From an uncultured Christensenellaceae bacterium (lineage in GTDB: Bacteria; Bacillota; Clostridia; Christensenellales; CAG-314): a stretch of 11,110 nucleotides of DNA. Below the pieces are notes generated by a model, which saw only the letters and a program-made list of their open reading frames with translations, was not told the DNA's origin and did no database searches. Below are positions 6,610 to 11,110 of this stretch, piece by piece. Every line of letters begins with the position of its first letter. The stretch's first letter is position 1. The position numbers and the translations under genes were made by a program. The stretch is taken from assembly GCA_910586625.1 (NCBI GenBank), contig CAJUIZ010000014.1, positions 1 to 11,110 of the forward strand. The letters run 5' to 3'.

Positions 6610-6650
6610 ATGGCGTTTGCCGTTCCCTTAGTATAGATTATTGTCAAATA

Positions 6651-6679
6651 ATTATATCATAAGTATACCTTATCTGCAA
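6651..6679 (-). promoter_or_regulatory. Predicted promoter of the alkyltransferase operon
   Basis: On the minus strand, TTGCAG (6679-6674) and a perfect TATAAT (6656-6651) are separated by 17 nt. The start would fall near 6644, about 35 nt before the ATG at 6609. It is divergent from the tmk promoter, with about 60 bp between the two -35 elements. Confidence 0.6.
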
Positions 6680-6736
6680 ACTGTTTGTCAATACTCTTGT
6701 CCGTTATGTTTCCGCAAGTCCGTTATTTATTATCGC

Positions 6737-6765
6737 TTGTATTTTACCGCGATTTGTGGTAAGAT
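6737..6765 (+). promoter_or_regulatory. Predicted tmk-holB promoter
   Basis: TTGTAT (6737-6742) and TAAGAT (6760-6765) are spaced by 17 nt, with the predicted start near 6772 and about 30 nt of leader before the tmk ATG. The leader contains GGAG at 6785-6788. Confidence 0.5.
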
Positions 6766-6801
6766 TATAAGGATTAAAGAAAACGGAGATTAACACGGGC
6801 T

Positions 6802-7425
6802 ATGCGTAATTTTATCACTATCGAAGGCTGCGACGGCGTAGGCAAAACTCATCAAACACGCAGGTTAAAGGAATATTGCGAGCAAATGGGCTACGACGTG
6901 GTTTTCACCCGCGAGCCGGGCGGCAGCGACATTGCCGAGCAGATTCGCCGTATTATTTTGGATGCGGCCAACTGCGATATGGACGATATGTGCGAAGCGT
7001 TTCTGTACGCGGCGGCTCGTATTCAGCACTTAAAGGATATTGTCAAGCCTGCTCTCCGACAGGGCAAGACGGTTTTTTGCGACCGTTTTGTTCATTCGTC
7101 CTACGTATATCAGGGGTTGGGACGCGGACTGGGTCTGGACAAGATAGTACAGCTCAACCGCATAGCCGTGGGCGAATATATGCCGGAGTTCACCGTTTTT
7201 CTCGATTTGTCGCCCGAACAGGCGTTTATGCGCAAGGGCGGCGCGGACAAGTCCGACCGTATGGAAGCGGTTGACTTTTCCTTCCATCAGCAGGTATACC
7301 AAGGCTACAAGGCTCTTATTCAAGCCGAACCCGATAAGTTCGAAGTAATCGACGCTTCCGGCAGTGCCGAACAAACGCAGCGGCTTCTGCGCCAAGCGCT
7401 TGCCCGTAGGGGAGTTATTAAATGA
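6802..7425 (+). CDS. tmk: Thymidylate kinase
   Basis: Phosphorylates dTMP to dTDP with ATP, the last committed step specific to dTTP synthesis. The 207 residues match the family length. Residues 9-16 form the P-loop GCDGVGKT. The TREPGGSDIAEQIR motif follows at about 36-49. The DR motif is in VFCDRFVHSSYVYQG. The LID region is RKGGADKSDRMEAVDFSF. GGAG lies 13 nt upstream of the ATG, which is a rather long spacing. The stop codon overlaps the holB start as ATGA, so the two are translationally coupled, as in many Firmicutes where tmk and holB are close together. Confidence 0.97.
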   Translation: MRNFITIEGCDGVGKTHQTRRLKEYCEQMGYDVVFTREPGGSDIAEQIRRIILDAANCDMDDMCEAFLYAAARIQHLKDIVKPALRQGKTVFCDRFVHSSYVYQGLGRGLGLDKIVQLNRIAVGEYMPEFTVFLDLSPEQAFMRKGGADKSDRMEAVDFSFHQQVYQGYKALIQAEPDKFEVIDASGSAEQTQRLLRQALARRGVIK

Positions 7426-8408
7426 CGCCCGTTTTCGACCCGCAAATAGGCGGTTACCTGCGCGAATCATTCAAGCTAAATCTCGGCGCTCACGCGTATA
7501 TCGTAGTGGGCGAAAAGCAGCATTTGCCCGATTTGCTTAAAGAATGCGCTTATGTTGCGCTGTGCCGTAACCGCGTAGGCGCGGATAATTGCGAAGCCTG
7601 CGCCAAAATCGCCGAAAACGCTCATCAGGACGTAATAAGCATACCTGCCGATACGGCGAAAAACCGCTTGACCGTCGCCGACGTGGCCTATTTGGTGGAA
7701 GAAAGCTTCAAACGCCCCGTAGATAACAGCTCTTGCCGCGTGTTTTTGGTAAACGCGTGCAACTCCGTTGCGGGCGTAGGCTGCGAAATTTGGCAAAACA
7801 AACTGCTCAAAACGCTGGAAGAACCCATGGACGGCGTATATATCTTTATCGGCGTAACGGATGCCGAAGGCTTGCTGCCTACCGTGCGTTCCCGTTGCCA
7901 AACGCTTAAACAAAGCAAGCTGACCGTCGCCGAAGTAAAAAGGCGGCTTGCGGACAAAGGCTTCGACGAACGCTCGTGCGAAATGGCTTCCGCAATGAGC
8001 GGCGGCAGCGTTAACGCGGGCGAGCTGCTTTTGCGTAACCCCGCGGTGTTCAGGGCGTACGAAGCCGCGCTCGATACGGCGGAGAATATGACGTCCACCA
8101 AAAACGCGCTGCGCTATGCTTCGGCTGCTCTTGCCTTGCGCGACTGTATAAACGACTTTTTGGGCTTTTATACGCTGTTATTGCGCGAAAGCGTGGTGTA
8201 CCGAATCAATCCTTCGCTGCGCCTGCTTCCGTCCTTTACCGTTAATATTGACAAAATATGTTCAAACTACACAATAAACGGAGCGATTGGCTGTATCGAG
8301 CGTATAAATGCGGCAAAACGTCGCCTTGACGACGGTGCCAACCTGTCGGTAACGGTAGATCTTCTGCTTAACAACCTGTTGCAAATACGCTATCTGTGCC
8401 GCGATTAG
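7422..8408 (+). CDS. holB: DNA polymerase III delta-prime subunit
   Basis: Clamp-loader subunit of the replicative polymerase. In the family it forms part of the ring with gamma/tau and delta that loads the beta clamp. The 328 residues show a degenerate P-loop (HAYIVVGEKQHLPDLL), as expected for delta-prime, which does not hydrolyse ATP. A cysteine cluster C48, C57, C60 marks the zinc module; only three of the usual four ligands are obvious, with C42 a possible fourth. Typical clamp-loader motifs follow: NKLLKTLEEP and the SRC motif in LLPTVRSRCQTL. The C-terminal helical collar domain runs from about 165 to the end. The start ATG overlaps the tmk stop. After the gene comes repeat sequence instead of ricT, which is often close by in related genomes. 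Confidence 0.92.
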   Translation: MTPVFDPQIGGYLRESFKLNLGAHAYIVVGEKQHLPDLLKECAYVALCRNRVGADNCEACAKIAENAHQDVISIPADTAKNRLTVADVAYLVEESFKRPVDNSSCRVFLVNACNSVAGVGCEIWQNKLLKTLEEPMDGVYIFIGVTDAEGLLPTVRSRCQTLKQSKLTVAEVKRRLADKGFDERSCEMASAMSGGSVNAGELLLRNPAVFRAYEAALDTAENMTSTKNALRYASAALALRDCINDFLGFYTLLLRESVVYRINPSLRLLPSFTVNIDKICSNYTINGAIGCIERINAAKRRLDDGANLSVTVDLLLNNLLQIRYLCRD

Positions 8409-8438
8409 CTCGTATACTCGCATAAAAACGGCTTCGCT

Positions 8439-8790
8439 GTCATTTCGACCGACTATTTATTATGTCCTTAGCCGAGCGACGTCAGTCGCGAACGCCCTTG
8501 CATCTATGCCTTCGCCGCCTTTTGGCGAAACGGAGCAGCAGTAGCAATAATAATGCTAAAAATACAATCAAAATAATTGCGCTTAATATATGAATAAGCA
8601 ATAATGCGGAGTATTTCGACCGAGCGAAGCGAGCGGAGAAATCCAGCGCAGCGCAACAATAGTCATTTCGACCAATATATATTATGTCATTTCGACCGAG
8701 CGAAGCGAGCGGAGAAATCCAGGCGACAGCCGCACAACCTTACTAAATCAATTCAAGCGTAGCGGAGAAATCCGGCGTAGCGTAACCTTA
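8439..8790. repeat. Left direct repeat flanking fic
   Basis: This block is repeated at 9557-9832. From 8445 to 8642 it is identical to 9563-9760 (198 bp without a mismatch by eye); from 8439 there is one more mismatch. After a 76-bp extra segment (8643-8718) the match resumes at 8719-8790 against 9761-9832 with about six mismatches in 72. The identical core contains small hairpins (GCGAC/GTCGC at 8476-8489; TTCGCC/GGCGAA at 8511-8529; an imperfect one around 8575-8605) and a weak promoter-like pair, TTGCGC (8577-8582) and AATAAT (8600-8605). It includes no credible gene. Together with its flanks it fills the non-coding gap between holB and fic. Confidence 0.9.
8643..8718. repeat. 76-bp extra segment with second REP unit
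   Basis: Present in the left fic-flanking repeat and absent from the right one. It ends with a 30-nt unit (8689-8718) identical to 8613-8642 and to 9731-9760. The unit is an imperfect hairpin starting ATTTCGACCGAGCG and ending GAGCGGAGAAAT. Either the left copy gained a repeat unit or the right copy lost 76 bp by recombination between two identical units. Confidence 0.8.
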
Positions 8791-8805
8791 TTATAAGGAG
8801 TAAAT

Positions 8806-9525
8806 ATGTCAACCTTACTGCAAATACTGCAAAAGGAAAAGTCCGCCAAGCTGCACGGCGGTATTTATCATAAGCTGCAAATAGAAGCAACCTACAATTC
8901 CAATCATATGGAAGGTAGCAAATTAACCCACGAGCAAACGCGCTACATTTACGAAACTAATACCGTGGGCGTACAGGGCGCGGCGTTAAACGTCGACGAC
9001 ATTGTGGAAACGGCAAATCATTTCCGCTGTATCGATATGGTAATCGACTGTGCCGACCAGCCGCTTACCGAAAGCTTTGTCAAGCGGCTTCACGCCGTAC
9101 TGAAAAACGGTACTACCGATTCGCGCTTGGATTACTTCGCAGTAGGCGACTACAAACGCCTGCCCAATACCGTCGGCAATATGGAAACCACACATCCAAG
9201 CCAAGTGTCGGCGCAAATGCGCGCGCTTATAAAAGGTTATAACGCCGTAGCAGTCAAAAGTCTGCAAGATTTGTTGGAATTTCATTACCGCTTCGAGCGT
9301 ATTCATCCCTTTCAGGACGGCAACGGCCGCGTGGGAAGATTGCTGTTGCTTAAATCTTGCCTTCAATATAATATAGTTCCGTTTGTAATTGACGAAGAAA
9401 TGAAGTTCTTCTATTATCGCGGTTTGCAGCAGTGGGAAGAAGAACGCGGATTTCTAACGGAAACCTGTCTTGCCGCGCAGGACAAGTTTAAGCGTTGGCT
9501 CGATTATTTCGAGATTGGTTACTGA
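8806..9525 (+). CDS. fic: Fic-family protein AMP-transferase, class II-like
   Basis: Predicted to transfer AMP from ATP to a hydroxyl side chain of a target protein (AMPylation). The 239 residues carry the complete Fic motif HPFQDGNGRVGR at 167-178 with catalytic His167, and the flap region KRLPNTVGNMETTHP at about 117-131 that normally aligns the target. Near the N-terminus SNHMEG (residues 32-37) fits the inhibitory motif (S/T)xxxE(G/N) with Glu36, so activity is probably held in check by the protein itself, as in class II Fic proteins. AAGGAG is 5 nt from the ATG. No antitoxin-like small gene lies next to it. It sits between direct repeats, between holB and ricT. Its target is unknown. Codon use seems like that of its neighbours. 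Confidence 0.93.
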   Translation: MSTLLQILQKEKSAKLHGGIYHKLQIEATYNSNHMEGSKLTHEQTRYIYETNTVGVQGAALNVDDIVETANHFRCIDMVIDCADQPLTESFVKRLHAVLKNGTTDSRLDYFAVGDYKRLPNTVGNMETTHPSQVSAQMRALIKGYNAVAVKSLQDLLEFHYRFERIHPFQDGNGRVGRLLLLKSCLQYNIVPFVIDEEMKFFYYRGLQQWEEERGFLTETCLAAQDKFKRWLDYFEIGY

Positions 9526-9556
9526 TTGCCGTTTCTTCGACCGAGATTTCTATTAC

Positions 9557-9832
9557 GTCATCTCGACCGACTATTTATTATGTCCTTAGCCGAGCGACGT
9601 CAGTCGCGAACGCCCTTGCATCTATGCCTTCGCCGCCTTTTGGCGAAACGGAGCAGCAGTAGCAATAATAATGCTAAAAATACAATCAAAATAATTGCGC
9701 TTAATATATGAATAAGCAATAATGCGGAGTATTTCGACCGAGCGAAGCGAGCGGAGAAATTTAGGCGACAGCCGCACAACCTTACTAAACCAATTCAAGC
9801 GTAGCAGAGAAATTCGCCGTAGCGTAACCTTA
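9557..9832. repeat. Right direct repeat flanking fic
   Basis: Second copy of the fic-flanking repeat. 9563-9760 is identical to 8445-8642; 9761-9832 is about 92% identical to 8719-8790. It lacks the 76-bp segment of the left copy. Both copies end GCGTAACCTTA just upstream of a ribosome-binding segment (TTATAAGGAGTA before fic; TTATAAAGGAGTA before ricT). Between this copy and ricT, ATTACGC occurs twice in tandem (about 9834-9847). A degenerate fragment of the same repeat family lies at about 9534-9556. This region plus its flanks is the 365-bp gap between fic and ricT. Confidence 0.9.
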
Positions 9833-9890
9833 ATTACGCATTACGCATTAAAAATCGCAGCGTCATCGCATTATAAAGGAGTACAATAAT

Positions 9891-10802
9891 ATGCCTGCTA
9901 TAATAGGAGCAAAATTCAAAGATAAGGGCAAAACCTACTTTTTCGACCCCAAAAACATTCAATTTGCAGTCGGCGACGGCGTAATAGTGGAAACGTCCCG
10001 CGGTACGGAGTACGCGTCGGTATCCCTTGCCAATACGCAAGTCGACCCGTCGGAAATCAAGGGCGAACTAAAACCCGTCGTCCGCAAAGCAACGGAAAAG
10101 GACGCCGCCGCTCACCGTGCAAACGAAGAAAAACGCCTTCCGTCCATTCGCAAGGCGCAGCAATTGGCGGCAAACCGCAAGCTGGATATGAAGATTGTCG
10201 ACGCGGAATTTGCTTTCGAAGGCGGCAAAGTGCTGTTTTTCTTCACTTCGGATAACCGCATCGACTTCCGCGACCTTGTTCGCGACCTTGCTGCGGAGTT
10301 CCGTATGCGTATCGAGCTCCGTCAAATAGGTATCCGCGACGAATGCAAGCTCAAGGGCGGTCTCGGTCCGTGCGGACGCGTGTGCTGCTGCAACGATTAC
10401 CTTGCCGATTTCGCTCGCGTATCCATCAAGATGGCTAAGCACCAAGGCCTGTCGCTAAACCCGGGCAAAATTTCCGGTCTGTGCGGTCGGCTTATGTGCT
10501 GCTTAAAGTACGAAGACGACTACTACGCCGAAACCTTAAAGTTTATGCCCAAGCTCAACTCGCAAATTACCACGCCCAACGGCCGCGGCACTGTCGTAAG
10601 CGTCGATATGCTTCGCCAAACGGTAGTCGCGCGCGTGGCTGTGGGCGAAGACAACGGAGAACTTCACGAATATACCTTGGACGAACTCGGCATAACTCCC
10701 GTGTATTCCAAGTGCTGCGGCTGCGGCAATGCCGAAGCCGATTCCGAAGCCGACGGCGAACCCTACGACGACGCGGTCGAATCCGACGAAACTCAAGTGT
10801 AG
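9891..10802 (+). CDS. ricT: PSP1-domain protein RicT (YaaT)
   Basis: In Bacillus, RicT works with RicA and RicF in a cytoplasmic Fe-S complex that steers RNase Y mRNA processing and affects sporulation, competence and biofilm formation. The 303-residue product has the typical N-terminal beta domain (residues 1-60, FAVGDGVIVETSRGTEYASV), a central helix rich in K/R/Q, and the PSP1 core DFRDLVRDLAAEFRMRIELR. A conserved cysteine cluster follows: C152, C161, C165-C167 in GPCGRVCCC and C198, C203, C204 in LCGRLMCC. The extra C-terminus contains YSKCCGCGN and an acidic tail (DSEADGEPYDDAVESDE), making it somewhat longer than usual. AAAGGAG lies 9 nt before the ATG. It is the third gene of what is usually a tmk-holB-ricT cluster, here separated by the fic cassette. 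Confidence 0.93.
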   Translation: MPAIIGAKFKDKGKTYFFDPKNIQFAVGDGVIVETSRGTEYASVSLANTQVDPSEIKGELKPVVRKATEKDAAAHRANEEKRLPSIRKAQQLAANRKLDMKIVDAEFAFEGGKVLFFFTSDNRIDFRDLVRDLAAEFRMRIELRQIGIRDECKLKGGLGPCGRVCCCNDYLADFARVSIKMAKHQGLSLNPGKISGLCGRLMCCLKYEDDYYAETLKFMPKLNSQITTPNGRGTVVSVDMLRQTVVARVAVGEDNGELHEYTLDELGITPVYSKCCGCGNAEADSEADGEPYDDAVESDETQV

Positions 10803-10908
10803 CGGTGCGGAATTATTTTTAATTGTGTTCTTGCCGTCCGTGTTCTTTCGCGCAAGTATGCGCGCGTAGAAAAATTCGGTACAGCGCAATATTATTTTGA
10901 TTCTCGTT

Positions 10909-10950
10909 TTTTGGCGTATTTTGCGCTTAAACCGCGAAATACGCCGAAAA
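10909..10950. other. Long hairpin downstream of ricT
   Basis: GGCGTATTT (10913-10921) pairs perfectly with AAATACGCC (10937-10945); an inner GCG/CGC and flanking TTTT/AAAA extend the stem. There is no T run after it on either strand, so it is not a standard terminator, although it may still end or protect the ricT mRNA. A smaller hairpin (CGCGC/GCGCG, 10849-10864) lies upstream. No gene is supported anywhere in 10803-11080. Confidence 0.5.
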
Positions 10951-11043
10951 CATAACTGTTTGTTCCGATTTTTAGACATTTTTATTCATTTATTAGTTAA
11001 AAAACGTCTTTTTCGGTTTTTTTATATTAAAATAACACTGTAA

Positions 11044-11076
11044 TTTGTTGCATTAGTCAACAAAATATAGTAAAAT
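11044..11076 (+). promoter_or_regulatory. Promoter with overlapping perfect dyad at window end
   Basis: TTGCAT (11048-11053) and TAAAAT (11071-11076) are 17 nt apart. A perfect inverted repeat, TTTGTTG (11044-11050) and CAACAAA (11058-11064) around CATTAGT, overlaps the -35 element and spacer, the classical place for a repressor operator. A start near 11083 would leave room for a gene starting at the ATG of 11100, with GGTGG a few bases upstream, or at the ATG of 11087. Only three to eight codons are inside the window, so the gene cannot be identified. Confidence 0.45.
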
Positions 11077-11110
11077 AGAGACGTATATGGTGGACTGCTA
11101 TGTTCTTGGC

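Noticed and set aside
8439..8790. CRISPR array suggested by repeated 30-nt units
   Set aside because: Only two units here plus one at 9731, unequal spacing, palindromic REP-like sequence and no cas genes.
8806..9525. Classic toxin-antitoxin pair with a separate Fic antitoxin
   Set aside because: No small partner gene is adjacent, and the inhibitory motif lies within the Fic protein itself.
9526..9711. 61-residue frame after fic, and the same 43-residue frame at 8462-8593 in the left repeat
   Set aside because: It lies inside the direct repeat, has no ribosome binding site, and its composition (runs of R, S and N) looks like translated non-coding sequence.
10536..10979. 147-residue minus-strand frame over the end of ricT
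   Set aside because: Mostly antisense to the ricT C-terminus and low in complexity; the remainder is intergenic hairpin sequence.
11087..11110. Partial gene at the right edge
   Set aside because: At most eight codons are visible and two starts are possible, so no coding call is supported; described with the promoter instead.

Overview
The window looks like a chromosomal segment from an endospore-forming member of the Bacillota, probably Clostridia-like. The evidence is the sporulation/division cluster yabP-yabQ-divIC in the order known from Bacillus, and the tmk-holB-ricT (yaaT) replication/RNA-processing cluster, which is also Firmicute-typical. Base composition is intermediate (by eye near 50% GC in genes, AT-rich between them). 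Promoters fit a housekeeping TTGnnn-N17-TAnnnT pattern and Shine-Dalgarno sites are GGAG or AAGGGG. I cannot name genus or species.

Layout. 1-3031: divergent aminoacyl-tRNA synthetase genes, serS (minus) and cysS (plus), share a 266-bp control region with a promoter pair for each direction. 3032-3277: a degenerate inverted REP-like repeat, then a terminator-like hairpin whose 3' arm contains the yabP ribosome binding site. 3278-4162: yabP, yabQ and divIC, tightly overlapped, closed by an intrinsic terminator. 4272-5456: a PlsC-type acyltransferase with a zinc ribbon. 5505-6609 (minus): an operon of a short MGMT-family DNA alkyltransferase and two small paralogous proteins, each a predicted winged helix with a C-terminal membrane anchor. 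6802-8408: tmk and holB, overlapping by four bases. 8439-9832: a Fic-family AMP-transferase gene flanked by near-identical direct repeats. 9891-10802: ricT. 10803-11110: non-coding, with hairpins and, at the very end, a promoter overlapped by a perfect dyad that probably serves a gene starting beyond the window.

How it fits together. Most genes are core functions: tRNA charging, dTMP phosphorylation, clamp loading, septum and spore-coat/cortex assembly, RNA processing. The accessory-looking part is the fic cassette, which sits between holB and ricT, genes that normally lie close together. A 198-bp stretch is identical on both sides of fic, and both fic and ricT are preceded by the same repeat end followed by a similar ribosome-binding segment, so the locus reads as two successive repeat-RBS-gene modules.

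The best candidates for something undescribed are the fic/direct-repeat cassette, the membrane-anchored winged-helix pair coupled to the alkyltransferase, the yabP hairpin, and the 257-nt yabQ/divIC overlap with an in-frame slippery heptamer. None is proven by sequence alone.
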